A DNA stretch of 64,000 bases from Steinernema hermaphroditum. Lineage: Eukaryota > Nematoda > Chromadorea > Rhabditida > Steinernematidae. Position numbers and translations under genes: made by a program. The stretch spans positions 9,486,001-9,550,000 of the forward strand of contig CM059621.1 in NCBI GenBank assembly GCA_030435675.1. Direction: 5' to 3'. The notes under the pieces are model-generated. The model ran no database searches. It saw only the letters and a list, made by a program, of their open reading frames with translations, and was not told the DNA's origin. Shown here one piece after another: positions 30,068 to 41,177 of this stretch. Each line of letters starts with the position of its first letter. Position 1 is the stretch's first letter.

Positions 30068-32243
30068 GATCTCAAAGGGTCAGGTCTCGACACGAAGAGA
30101 GATTCGCGCGGAAGGCAAGTCTCCGAGGGGAGCTCCTCTGGAGGAGGGTCCTCCTCGCACGCGATCCCCGAGTGACTCAGTGGCACTTGGCAACAATCTA
30201 TTAAGTGTGCACGTGAAACCGAATACGCGGAGAATAAGAAACGGGAAATCGGATCCCTCGGGTCCGAATTTAGAGAAAGAACCCCGCGGCACCGCCCTCC
30301 ATTTCCGTCTCGGAGGTCCACGAGGGGAGTGGATCTCCGAGGGATCGAGGCGCCCCTCGTGGGGCGTTGCGTTGACTTCTCCGCATAATGGAATTAGAAA
30401 ACACAAAACATCCGGAGGAATCGGGAAATGACCAAAATAGAAGCTATTGGGGCAAGCAAAGCGGTTTTGAGCCAAGGAGCCAGAAGAAGGCCAAGTTTCC
30501 CTGGATCCGCGGGGCGGGGAGAAGTGGATCTTCTGGCGCCACGCCATGGGCGAATCTCGGAATCTGCGGAGTGGAGGCGAGGGAGGGCCGGGAGACGCGA
30601 TTCTCGGGGGCAATTAGTGGCAGCGAATTCGATCGGACGGCAATTAAGCCGAGAAGTCCACGAGTAATTAGCCGAGAGATTTCGCCCGAGGGTCGGAGAC
30701 CCATCCCGGAGATAAAAGTCGAAGGGCAGGGGGCGAAGGGGGAGTGAAGAAGATCACCATATCCCGTGGAGCCGTACTTCACCTTCGCGCATCGTCGGCG
30801 CCGACATCCCCTAATTCGATCAGAGCCCCATCAGGGGCGGGAAATGAATTCATCCATCACGTCGGCTACCGTAAACGCGTCTCATTTCGCGAACGTCTCA
30901 ATTTGGCTGATTTATTAATGCCGCTTCCTACGCTTCTGCCCCCTAGGCGCAAGAAAACAGAAAATTGTTTAATCCGATCGTCGGCCACAATTGGGAGTTA
31001 ATCGGATGACAAATCTGCCGGAAGACCCTCCGGAGGCCGTCGGAGGACGACTCCTGGAGCTCTTCTATGGAACGGGATTGAGAGGCGCCGTTCCTAATTA
31101 GTTTGGCGACTGTTCGAAATGCTTTGGCGCGGGGAACAAGGAGTACGATAGTCATTAGGAGTGCCGGAAGGCAAAACTCCCTTCGGAGATGAGTTCCAGA
31201 ATGGGGTTTCCAAGAGGGTCCCCGCCTATTCACAGACGTCGACTCGTTCTAAACGCGCCAAACAAAGGAAATGAAACAAAAAAGGAATCGAAAGACAGAT
31301 CTTAAAAGACAGATCGACAACCAAGGAACGTGGCGATCGAGATGCGCCAAAGCACCAGAGTTCCAACCTGTCGGAACACACTAAACACCTCTTCATCCCT
31401 TGTATTTACTCTAATCAGGGCGGGGAGTGCTTCTAGGACTTAAATCCCATTTTCGGACTCCTTCCTCTCCTCAGGTGTGCACGTCTAAGGAAACGGGAAA
31501 CATTTCGAGGCCTCAGAGAACGTGCCCAGCTTAGTCCACCGATGGCTAACCGGATTTATGACAATCTAATAACGACTTGCAGTGCACGTCGCCTAATAGC
31601 GAACTCGAGGTCCTCTAATCAGTTTGTCCTCGATTGGACGAGTTTAAAGATCGGGTTCAAGGTTCAGGTGTCCGTAAAAGGTGATGTCGAACCCGGTGTC
31701 AGAAGAGGGAACAGAGTGACAACTCCGACACATCTGAGCCATCACTCGTCTTCAGGGCTATCTTTCAGATTAATCCACCTCTCCTGGCGCGCATATATGC
31801 CGAAGACGATTGCGCTTCTCTTGTCGTTGTCTACCATAGTCGCCGAAGATGTATACATCGAGGGGAATGGTCCTGCCGCGAAGTGGCTGAAAAGCGCACA
31901 GAAGGGTACGGTGTTGCTGCCTTTCGAAAATGTGGCGCTTTCGGGAGGTGGATGAAGTCGTGACGCCGCGTTTTTATCGGTTTCCGTTTCTTTTTAGTTT
32001 TGCATATCGAAGCCCTGCGTGTTCGGTTCTCTAGCGGACGGTTTCTGGGGAATTATTTTCTGTGAAAGGGATGGAAACGTTGTTCGGCACTTGTTGCACT
32101 TGAGTGCTTTTGTATCGACACAGTTTTGAGAAACGCCTTGAAATTGTGAATGTGATTGGCTTTTGCAGCCCACGCATCGCTTTTTTCTCTTTGTTCCATT
32201 TACTGCGTTTCCTAGCAAGCGTTCTTTTTTCAGGGTGGCAGGT
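30068..32243. other. intergenic, no gene supported
   Basis: About 2.2 kb separate the divergent neuropeptide-like gene and CWC22. Long open frames exist on both strands (for example 30080-30613) but overlap each other, have no consistent splice sites and no domains; local GC is high, which lengthens chance frames. Only the last 25 bp (TTTTTTCAG at 32225-32233) look functional, as a trans- or cis-splice acceptor for CWC22. Confidence 0.45.
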
Positions 32244-35075
32244 ATGTCTTCGCCAGATTCTCAAGGGTCGCCGGATCGGTGCGAGCGGAAGCGGAGTGCC
32301 AATGAACCACATGCAGAAGCACCAGCGGAGAAGAAGGAGGCGTCGATGGATGCCCCAGCGGAGAAGAAAAAGGCACCCGCAGTAGTTGAGAAGAAGGAGC
32401 CGGTAGATCTGCTCCGTTCAAGAGCTGGTGGAGCCTACATACCGCCTGCCAAGCTGCGGATGATGCAGGAGCAGCTGAGCGACAAGAACAGTGAGCAGTA
32501 CCAGAGAATGAACTGGGAACGACTGAAGAAGAAGATCCATGGTCAGGTCAACAAAGTGAACATTGGAAACCTGGTCAACATTGTTCGCGAGTTGCTGCAG
32601 GAAAACATCATCCGTGGAAAGCAAGAGAGTTTCCTCATTTCTGTCAGTAATCGAGATTTTCAGAGGGTTGCTGGTTCGCTCGATCATACAGGCGCAAGCT
32701 TTTTCTCCCACTTTCTCGCATGTGTATGCTGCACTTGTGGCCGTCATCAACTCGAAGTTCCCAAAGATCGGAGAACTGCTTGTGAAGCGCCTCGTCATCC
32801 AGTTTAAACGAGCTTTCCGCTTCAACAACAAGATCATTGCCGTCACTGTTTCCAAGTTTCTTGCGCATCTGGTGAATCAGCAAGTGACCCACGAGATTCT
32901 CGCGCTCGAAATCCTTATTGTTCTACTGGAAAATCCTACGTCTGATTCAATCGAGGTCGCTATTGCGTTTTTGAAGGAATGTGGAGCAAAGCTCAGTGAC
33001 ATCTCTCCCAAAGGACTGAACTGTAAGCGCATCGCAATCACTGACACTCCTGACATGTGTATTTTCAGCTGTTTTTGATCGTCTGAGAAGCATCCTCAAC
33101 GAAGCCGACATAGACAATCGCGTGCAGTATATGATTGAGTCCATCTTTCACATTCGGAAGGACAAGTTCCGTGCATACCCAGCTCTGATCGAGGAATTGG
33201 ACTTGATTGACGAAGAAGATCAAGTAACACACGTAGTCAATCTCGAAGACTCTCAAGATCCAGAAAACGGGTTAAGTAGGTGCCATGGGTGCTTAGCCGT
33301 CGTTAACATTCCGTTCTGCTTTCTAGATGTCTTTAAATTCGACCCAGATTTTGAAGAGAATGAAGCGAATTACGATGAAGTTCGTAAGCAGATCATCGGT
33401 TCCGGAGGTGAAACAAGTAGTGAAGATGAAGATGGCGATGAAGACGTAGATGACGAGGAAGCTGGCGATGAACAGTTGGCAGAAACGGCTCAAACACAGA
33501 CGATCATTGACAACACGGAACAGCACATGGTCGCATTCCGTCGTCGGGTGTATCTGAGCATCCAGTCTTCGCTCGATTTCCAAGAAGCCGCCCATAAGCT
33601 GCTGAAGAATCACTACAAAGAAGGCTTGGAACGCGAATTGTGTTACATGATTGTGGACTGCTGCGCTCAGGAGCGAACCTACAATCGCTTTTTTGGTCTC
33701 TTGGCTGAACGGTTTTGCCGCCTGAAGAAAGAGTTCCAAGAATGCTTCGAGAATAGCTTCCGGGAGACTTATGAGATCATCCATCGCTTCGATATTACCA
33801 AGCTCCGAAACGTAGTACGACTGTTTTCTCACCTGCTCGCAACAGATGCCATCAACTGGACAGTTTTGAGTGGAGTTAAAATGACCGAAGACGACATGAC
33901 TTCCGCGAGCAGAGTCTTTGTCAAGCAGATGTTCCAAGAATTGTCAGAAGCCTGGGGAGTGGCCAAACTGTTCCAGCGCGTCAGTGATCCGTATGAGGCA
34001 CTCTTTTTTCTCCCTCATTTTCAGTATACTTTCCAGGACCATGCAAGAAGCTTTTGAAGGATTGTTCCCTCGCGATAACCCGAAGAACACCCGCTTCGCT
34101 ATCAACTTCTTCACGCTAATTGGCCTTGGTGGCTTAACGTATGTATCGGTAACACCGCTTTGTTTGTAACTCGTTCATATTTCAGTGTTGATCTGAGAGA
34201 ACATCTCAAGAAAGTGAAGAAGCGCGAACTGAAGCTGAAGGAGAAGGAAGAATCATCGAGTTCAAGTTCGTCCGAAAGTTCCAGTTCCGACTCAGATTCT
34301 GATAGTGACAGCGACTCGTCCGATTCCTCTGATTCCGATTCGTCGTCCTCTGATTCCAGTTCAGCCTCATCTGATTCGGATACTGGTAAGTAGGAACTGG
34401 CATCAGGCCAATCACACTCATGATGACCGTTACTGACTGGCAACTTTTTCAGACTCTGAAGCAGAACGCACCAGCGCACCCCCCAAAAAGAAGACGGAAG
34501 AGCGTCAGAGCAAGGACAACAGAGATAGTGACGACGTTGCTCGCCGCAGGAATCACCGCAATGATCGTGATGAAGAAGCAAAAAGAGACCGGAATCTGGA
34601 AGAAAAGGACCGTCGGGACCGTTCTTCGCGCAACCGGCGCGATAGAGATGGCAGCCGCGAGCGCAAGCGCCACCAAGATTCTGACAACGAGCGCCGAAAG
34701 AAGCGCAACGAGGATTTTGACAACGAGCGCCGAAAGAAGCGCCATGAGGACTCCGACAACAAGCGTCGTAAGAAGCGACACGAGGATTCTGACAATGAGC
34801 GTCGAAAGAAGTGCAACGAGGGTTCTGATGACGAGCGCCGCGGGAAACGAAACGAAGAACGCGATCGTGACCGTGAGCGCGATGGCGGTCACAGAAGAGG
34901 GCGCGGAGAAGATCGTGACCGTCGATATGATCGTGGCGAGGAACGCGAGAAGAAGCGACGCCACGATCGCGACGAAGATGAAAATAATTCGAAGCGTAGA
35001 CGTGACGACAGCGACGATGATCGGGATTCGCGCAGAAGACGGGACAGATCTCGAGACCGCCGTAATCGCCGCTAG
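32244..35075 (+). CDS. cwc22: pre-mRNA-splicing factor CWC22 (let-858 / nucampholin family)
   Basis: Seven exons (32244-32620, 32664-33022, 33069-33275, 33327-33990, 34037-34138, 34186-34385, 34453-35075) join in phase. A Lys/Glu/Pro-rich N-terminus precedes the MIF4G domain ([56 protein letters not shown]) and the MA3 domain ([47 protein letters not shown]-like [16 protein letters not shown]). CWC22 holds eIF4A3 in the spliceosome and licenses exon-junction-complex deposition. The tail has a Ser/Asp tract, then about six 12-residue repeats of the [12 protein letters not shown] type and an RD/RS-rich end. Intron 1 is a GC-AG intron. Confidence 0.92.
34680..34860 (+). repeat. 36-bp in-frame tandem repeat in CWC22 tail
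   Basis: About five copies of a 36-bp unit encode [12 protein letters not shown] and variants, with first and last units more diverged. It produces a charged low-complexity block typical of splicing factors and is the reason for the long antisense open frame here. Confidence 0.75.
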
Positions 35076-35406
35076 AGGACGTCGCTTTGTACGGTATTTG
35101 TTGTTGTGACGAACTAATTATGAATTTACTACCGTCTTCTGTCTCCTTTTTCCGCACCTTTTGTCATTTTCTCGTAGGGTGTGGTGCCACTAGGCGTGCG
35201 TGGATCCCCCTGGGAGTGGATCTTTCCCGTGCCCGTGGTTCGCTGAACATGGTAACTTTCCAAATATCGCTTTATTCACAAGAATTGCACGATTTGGCAC
35301 ACATTTTTGAAGCGAAGGCCCCCAAGAGTGCGCTCCTACATGAACCGTCTTCGGCCCAGATTTGGCACCTAAAGTGGGGATACGGTAGGGGCTAGAAGTT
35401 AGCGGG
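35076..35406. other. convergent 3' flanks of CWC22 and ShKT gene
   Basis: No gene. This stretch holds the 3' ends of two convergent genes, and no clean AATAAA was noted for either. Confidence 0.35.
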
Positions 35407-35878
35407 TTACTGTATCGGGTTGTGGTCGAAGCAGCTGGATTTACAGAGTTTACACGTCTTCCGGCAGAAGACGTTGACGAAACCTTCGTAGATCGACTGT
35501 TTACAGAAGCCACTCAGGGGTGCACAGAGAAGGATGTCGTTGCAGGAGTCATCGGACCCTGAACATCAGGGTCTTACGCGTTTTCGGATCAGGGGCACCT
35601 GTAGAAGTGATGGAGGGGAGCGTCGTCAAAGAAATCGTCGTCGGGGGGAGCGTCGACTCGGCTTCTGGAGAGTGCCCAGAGCCTTCTTCTTCTCTGAAGA
35701 GAATCGCCTTCGGCCGCTTTGGCGCCTTAGCGATTCTTCCGACGTCGACGACTTCTGAGGATATTAGGTTCATGTTTCCCGAAACAACCAGTGGCCTACC
35801 GTAGTCCTCTCCGACGTCCTTGATTCTGGCGTCCAGAAGGGAGGGCAAGACGAGCAGTAGGAGAGCGACGGCGAGCAT
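35407..35878 (-). CDS. secreted single-ShKT-domain protein
   Basis: The first exon starts at 35878 with a signal peptide (MLAVALLLLVLPSLLDA). The last exon, 35558-35407, carries a complete six-cysteine ShKT domain: DDSCNDILLCAPLSGFC, NVFCRKTCKLC, then SSCFDHNPIQ. The phase-1 donor TACG|GTAGGC at 35799 joined to the acceptor GATGTTCAG gives a 76-residue protein. The 241-bp intron so removed is itself open in frame with Thr/Ser-rich content, so a longer isoform retaining most of it is possible; that would need a 19-nt intron at 35577-35559, which is implausibly short. Function unknown. Confidence 0.6.
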
Positions 35879-36113
35879 CTCGGAAAATCGGAGTCGGAGG
35901 CGCCTCAGCTCCCTTTAAGTCACAAAAAATGCAAATATTTGTCGGCATGCATCCCTGAAAGGGAGTCTTTGTGGTCGGCCGTAAATCGTCCGTGGGAGGG
36001 CCTCGTTTTGTCGACCTCCGCTTTCTCACCTCGGGTTGGGAATGTCGCTACAAACGGAGAGGGGCGTATTCGCAGGCCTCCAATCCCCTCGGGACCCTTC
36101 CTGCCTTCCAGGC

Positions 36114-36941
36114 ATGTCCCTCGTCCTGGTCGACTCCCTGCACATGGTCTCCCTCGAAGACTCCGTCGCCGCCTTCGTCATGTTCACGGTACGGTAGCCC
36201 TTCAGAGGCCCATCTGAGGCCCTTTCAGCTCTGTGTCTCGGGCCTCTTCGTCAGCTCCTTGGCGATCCTCTTCGTCCGCCGCACCAAAGCCCTCCGCAAC
36301 GTCTTCGGCAGCCTCTGCCTCTCTCACGCCGTCGCCGACATCGGCGTCCTCCTCATCATCCTTCTCTACGCCGTCCCCGTCACCCTCCTGTAGGTCCGCC
36401 CTCCCCTATACCGTATCCCATTTGTGCAGCCCCAAGACCTTCGTCGCTTCGCGCTTCGTCGAGACGATCTCGCCGCGGATAGGACAGCTCGGCATCCTCC
36501 TGTGGAACGTGTGCGTCTACAGTCACCTTCTGATCGCCGGCAATCGCTTTGTGGCCATCTGTTTTCCCCTCCGCTTCCAGGCGGTCCCGCAGCGCTCATT
36601 CTTCGTCGTGGCCGTTGAGGGATGCGTCTGGTGCTTCGGAGTCGCTCACTCGATACCGTACTCCTGGCCCCAGTGCGGTTTCACCTACAACCCCCGTTCG
36701 CATCTCTGGGACTTCGCCCCCAACGCGTGTGGCGGCGCCCTGATGTTCGTCGACTTCATCGAGGGTCTCAGCTGCGTCTCCGCCATCGTCGCCCTCGACC
36801 TCGTCACCTTCTTCAAGATTCGCTGTGCCAAGGTACATGTCCCTCCGGTGGCCCTGACCCCGCTTGCAGCCCTTCGCCGGCAGCTGGTCCCAGGCGGAAA
36901 ACCGCCGCAGAAATCGCCAGCAGATCATCTTCTTTGTCCAG
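36114..36941 (+). CDS. Srx-type seven-transmembrane chemoreceptor-like GPCR, 3' part lost
   Basis: Four exons (36114-36188, 36229-36389, 36430-36832, 36870-36941) join in phase to about 237 residues with five hydrophobic segments. LLIAGNRFVAICFPLRF after the third segment and the block SWPQCGFTYNPRSHLWDF with a following Cys match nematode Srx receptors, where NRF replaces the class A DRY. After ENRRRNRQQIIFFVQ the expected sixth and seventh segments are not found. A possible acceptor at 37160-37173 leads to a frame without receptor features, so the gene is probably truncated or the annotation incomplete. Confidence 0.7.
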
Positions 36942-38149
36942 GTTCGTGCTCGTTGGGGATACGGTACCACAAAAGGGGGGATTTTGGGGTTCTTTCATTG
37001 GGACGAAAAGTGAAACGTATTAGTCATGATCTTGAAAGCGTGCTTCGAGCAAAAATCGTACAGCTTCGGGTGCACCCTCACACATACAATTTGGGTTCTT
37101 ATGTTTTCGAAAATAATTCCTCCCAGTAGAACTCCCTTTGATATTGTTTGTGAAATCGCCTTCTTTTCGTAGATTGTAGCGACCTGCGTGGCCGCCACAA
37201 CGCTCTCTCACATAAAAAGAGTTCAAAACATGGGAATCGGAAGGTTTGTCGTTCTGCCTGTCACCGCAGGTGCACGTAACGTCACCCGATCGCGACGTAG
37301 ATTCCCTCGGAGGGCGCTCTCTCATGTGAATCGAGGTCTGCGGACAACAGGTCACGGTCTAACCGAGCGACGGGTAGGTCGTGGATGTAGGTGCGCAGAC
37401 GCTACAAACCCGGAGAAGTGCACATACAGTGCCCCTCGTCTCAAACTTCCACATCTGTGAGTCCTCGTCTCTCAGGGCGCTTTTCTCCGAGTGAACCTGT
37501 GACTGTTAGGTCGCCGAACGGTCAGAGGCAAAAGTCAGAGATCGAAGTCCTCTGTTTGTGAGCACCCTGAGAGTCCTTTGTCATTTATCGACCTTTTTCC
37601 CAAGGAGATCTCGACGATCGAGGGAAATCCAATTCCATCTTGGACGGCTGCAAAGACGAAGTCAAGGCATGACAACAATTTGACGACCTTTGCAGAGTTG
37701 ACTTACTCAGCATACATTCTACAAGAGGCACTGACCTCAAACCGAATTTGAACGAGCAGAGTTCGAGCATCTCTCGCACTTTGCTGCGCACTCGTAGTGA
37801 CTCAAGGGTTTCTTTCAAGACTCGCTTTAGGGCTGCTGCCAGGGCTCCCTCTTCATCGCGAAGTTGCTCAGCTTCTACTTCTTTTCCAACTGGAACGCCG
37901 ACCGCTGGTACCTCTTCGCGACGACCTCTGTCGCCTGGCAGCTCAGCCACGTCCTCGACGGGTGAGTCCTTCTCCAGACGCGCTCCACTGTCTCCTAGAG
38001 TCGTCCTCCTCGTCTTCAATCCCGAGTTCCGGCGCCGCTTCAGGAAAACTCTGAAGGTGCGCCAGGTGGCCGGCGCCAACGTCGCTTCCTCCTCCCACAT
38101 CACTTCGACCCTTCGGTAGCCGGAGAAGGAGCAATTCCTCCGGGCCGGA
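36942..38149. other. no supported gene; start of large inverted repeat region
   Basis: Open frames here (for example 37585-38283 minus) overlap on both strands and look like GC-rich chance frames. No splice-consistent structure was found. Confidence 0.35.
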
Positions 38150-38538
38150 ATCTGGAGCCGACAAGGCTGACCCGAACTTGTAACCCTAAATACGGATGAA
38201 ACGCAAAGTCCAAGGATGCTTCTGAACGTCTGAAGGGTCTTCGCACGAAAAGAGATCACTGAGCGCTCAACGTTTCTGGACATGAATGGACAAGATGACC
38301 TCTGCGAAATGTAGAGACTTTTCTGAGTGAAGTGAATCGGTCAAGCGAATGCTTGTCCTTGCAAACGAGGTCGCAGAGACCACAGGTCCGTGGACACTCA
38401 TGGAGGGCCATCTTCTCGAGGGGCGCGAAGCGACAGAGGAAGCAGTTCTGGAGGCAGAAGGAGGGCGTTCTGTCCTCTCACAAGGGAGCATTTTAAGGTG
38501 CCCCCAGCCGATTCGACTGAAATTTTGTACAATAGTAG

Positions 38539-38730
38539 TTCTCGTGCAGTGTATTAATCATACAAAATATTAGCTGCCCATGGGCACTTGGCAGGGGGTA
38601 AAATGCAGTTTTAAAATAGTGCAGTTGGGTTATATTGAATTAAGTCACAATGCGGCAAGTTGTCTGTGCGGTCGAGTGGTAAGGCTGCTGGTTATGAAAC
38701 TTTTGCTCGCAGGTTCGAAGCCCGGGCGAG
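38539..38730 (+). mobile_element. 192-bp tRNA-derived SINE-like insertion
   Basis: The opposite arm of the inverted repeat gives the empty site: ...CAATAGTAG joined directly to CATTAGTC. The inserted segment ends in a tRNA-like module with A-box-like TGCGGTCGAGTGGTAAGGC near 38667-38687 and B-box-like GGTTCGAAGCC at 38712-38722, embedded in a GCTCGC/GCGAGC hairpin. There is no clear target duplication or poly-A tail. The layout is consistent with a SINE. Confidence 0.6.
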
Positions 38731-39026
38731 CATTAGTCTTTAATTTTGTTTCTCTTCTTGCTCTGAGTGTAAATTCTACGTTATCTTGCTTTTACAGACT
38801 CTAAAGCGTTTTATTGTTGAGGTGCAAAGGTGACAGATGACCAAACGGCAGGAATGAAATTTACAGTGATATGGAAAGCGGCTAAACATGGAGCCATGAT
38901 GTCCTGATTGCTTTCTAGAAATATTATCCGCTGTCGACTACAATGTGGCTAAAACTGACCTTAAGATGACCACAGTTATATGAAAACGTATAAGGGCATC
39001 CCAAAAGCAACAAGCTGATTTTTTTT

Positions 39027-39430
39027 TTCACGATTTTATTTCGCGAATCAAAGGCATTATGCCTTGCGCGACACCGAAAATAGACAAACAGAGGATGTCT
39101 GGAAAACGGCTTCATCTCTGGCGCGGCGTAGATGTCGAACCGGTGGTTGGCGGAGAGCTTCATGGGACTTCTGGGAATCGGCAAATCTTCGGATTCAGGA
39201 GCGGAACATCGTTTGCGGCACAGCGCACGCTTCTGTGCTCGAATCTGATGGTCCGTGGTCCGGGAGTTGCGTCTTCGATGGTGGTGGCGTCCTCAGAGCG
39301 TCGGCGACCTTCGGGATGACTTCTCACGTGGCCGGATTCTTGACGTCGGACATCTTGTTGTCAGCGGTGGTGGGACTACGGCTTCCGGGTGTCCCAATTC
39401 CCTCTGGAAGCCGGAACAGTCACAACTGCC
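39027..39430 (+). repeat. dispersed repeat family R1, copy 1
   Basis: Shares blocks in the same order with 48595-48790 (TTTATTTCG, ATCAAAGGC, ACACCGAAAA, ATAGACAAACAGAG, GATGTCGAACCGGT) and, in its right part (GGGACTACGGCTTCC), with 52900-53070. Its coding status is unclear; its frames are not conserved between copies. Confidence 0.5.
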
Positions 39431-39532
39431 ACGGGGTTTGCCATCTGACGTACCAGATGCTCAGAGAGCGACCGGAGGGACCGACTGCTCGCCACCGCGA
39501 CACGAGTGAGAGTCCTGCAACAAGCTGAGCTG

Positions 39533-39605
39533 TGTCTTAATGGTTCAGTGGTAAGAGCCTTGCTCAAAGGGTGGTTCACCCGGGTTCGATTCCCACCAGG
39601 TACCA
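39533..39605 (+). repeat. tRNA-like module within spacer
   Basis: A-box-like TGGTTCAGTGGTAAGAGCC at about 39541-39559 and B-box-like GGTTCGATTCCC at 39584-39595, followed by CACCAGGTACCA. It is closer to a true tRNA than the other modules but lacks a full acceptor stem by eye. Confidence 0.4.
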
Positions 39606-40373
39606 AAATTTTTTACTTTTATCTAACAGTCTTTTACTGTATTCCGTTACAAAAAAAAACATGTGAGAAAATCAGGAAACCATTTTTGCACTTATATTTC
39701 ATGTCGCTATACCTATTATAAGAGTCATCTAAAGGCCATTTTCAGTCACCATGTAATCGTCAGCGGCTAATATTTTGAGAAAGCAATCAGGACATCTAGT
39801 GCATGAAGAAACCATGCCCATTTTTGTTTAGCCGCTTTCCATATCACTGTAAATTTCACTCCTGCCTTTTGGTCATCTGTCACCTTTGCACCTCAACAAT
39901 AAAACGCTTTAGAGTCTGTAAAAGCAGGATAACGTAGAATTTACACTCAGAGCAAGAAGAGAAACAAAATTAAAGACTAATGCTACTATTGTACAAAATT
40001 TCAGTCGAATCGGCTGGGGGCACCTTAAAATGCTCCCTTGTGAGAGGACAGAACGCCCTCCTTCTGCCTCCAGAACTGCTTCCTCTGTCGCTTCGCGCCC
40101 CTCGAGAAGATGGCCCTCCATGAGTGTCCACGGACCTGTGGTCTCTGCGACCTCGTTTGCAAGGACAAGCATTCGCTTGACCGATTCACTTCACTCAGAA
40201 AAGTCTCTACATTTCGCAGAGGTCATCTTGTCCATTCATGTCCAGAAACGTTGAGCGCTCAGTGATCTCTTTTCGTGCGAAGACCCTTCAGACGTTCAGA
40301 AGCACCCTTGGACTTTGCGTTTCATCCGTATTTAGGGTTACAAGTTCGGGTCAGCCTTGTCGGCTCCAGATTC

Positions 40374-40444
40374 CTTGGGGGGCACCAGATTCCTTGGGGG
40401 GCACCAGATTCCTTGGGGGGGCACCAGATTCCTTGGGGGGCACC
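40374..40444 (+). repeat. short tandem repeat CCTTGGGGGGCACCAGATT
   Basis: Four copies of a 19-20-bp unit, CCTTGGGGGGCACCAGATT, abut the right arm of the inverted repeat; the last copy runs into CACCTTAAAATG, which is also in the arm. Confidence 0.7.
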
Positions 40445-40460
40445 TTAAAATGTTCCCTTG

Positions 40461-40625
40461 TCAGAGGGGCAAAAGGACCTCCGAATGCGGCGAGGGGGCT
40501 TCTATAGTCGTGGAGAGGGGCGGTTGGTTGCCTTCAGTGGTCGTCTCGAAGAATGTGTTTTTCTCCGGAGAATCGGAAGAACCGATGAGGACGAAGAGGA
40601 GGGAGAAAAAAGCGAAGAACTCCAT
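40461..40625 (-). CDS. possible small secreted peptide, truncated
   Basis: A 54-codon frame starts with a convincing signal peptide (MEFFAFFSLLFVLIGSS) and continues with a Thr/Pro/Ser-rich stretch. It runs into the tandem repeat and inverted-repeat arm, so the rest of the gene may have been cut off by that insertion. No splice site was identified. Confidence 0.3.
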   Translation of the reverse strand: MEFFAFFSLLFVLIGSSDSPEKNTFFETTTEGNQPPLSTTIEAPSPHSEVLLPL

Positions 40626-41177
40626 GGGCGCTGATGAGGAAGGGTGCCTTCTGACGGCTTGTAAGGATGCGCGCGTGTTTGCAGATCGGCACATGCGTTC
40701 CGACTTGGGTGGACCGCGTTCTTGTGGTGCCGCCGGTTGACTGCCCCGCTTCTCGAAGCTGTTTGAACAGACGCCGAATGTTTATTTCGCTTTGAGAAGT
40801 TTATTTATTCAACGTCGAGGAGACAATTACGGTAATGTGGCCATCTTCACTCGAGGAACGTCGAAGAAGGGACTCTTTGGGGGAGCCAATGGTCACGATT
40901 TCACTTTCGATTCCGATGATTCTACCACAAAAAGAGCCTAAAGAAGACAACGCCCATCCTGGCCGTTTCTCAACTACGATCCTCGCCCTTCCCCGGAGAC
41001 CGTGCGAGGCGACTCTTTCGCCTTTGACGTCGCCGTCCCCTCCTTTGTGCTCGCAATCGAATTCCCCAATTGGCTTCCGACCGGCGATTATCGCTACTTC
41101 TCGGAACTCTCTTAGAATCTCTGTTTATCGTCTCGGGATACTCGTGGCTTCCACCTTTCCGCCCGTCCTCAGAATCG
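40626..41177. other. 3' flank of class A GPCR
   Basis: No gene. An AATAAATAAA on the minus strand near 40798-40808 lies about 370 bp after the GPCR stop and is its likely polyadenylation signal. Confidence 0.45.

Larger units (their letters stand above)
38150..40375. repeat. large inverted repeat with ~390 + 160 bp arms
   Basis: The left arm (38150-38538 and 38731-38890) and right arm (39825-40375) are near-identical reverse complements, so that long open frames on opposite strands translate identically. The left arm alone contains a 192-bp insertion. The spacer of about 930 bp holds a second repeat family (39027-39430) and a tRNA-like module. It is either an old foldback element or an inverted duplication; terminal sequences beyond the arms were not resolved. 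Confidence 0.7.

Noticed and set aside
30080..30613. 177-codon frame between the neuropeptide-like gene and CWC22
   Set aside because: Overlaps equally long frames on the other strand, high GC, no splice or domain evidence.
34111..35157. 348-codon open frame antisense to CWC22
   Set aside because: It is the complement of a charged low-complexity repeat (RD/ERRKK coding), which keeps the opposite strand open. No splice sites or domain support it.
35559..35577. A 19-nt intron (GTAAGACC...TTCAG) in the ShKT gene
   Set aside because: It is in phase but shorter than any intron the spliceosome is known to handle well. A 241-nt intron with the same acceptor explains the protein better.
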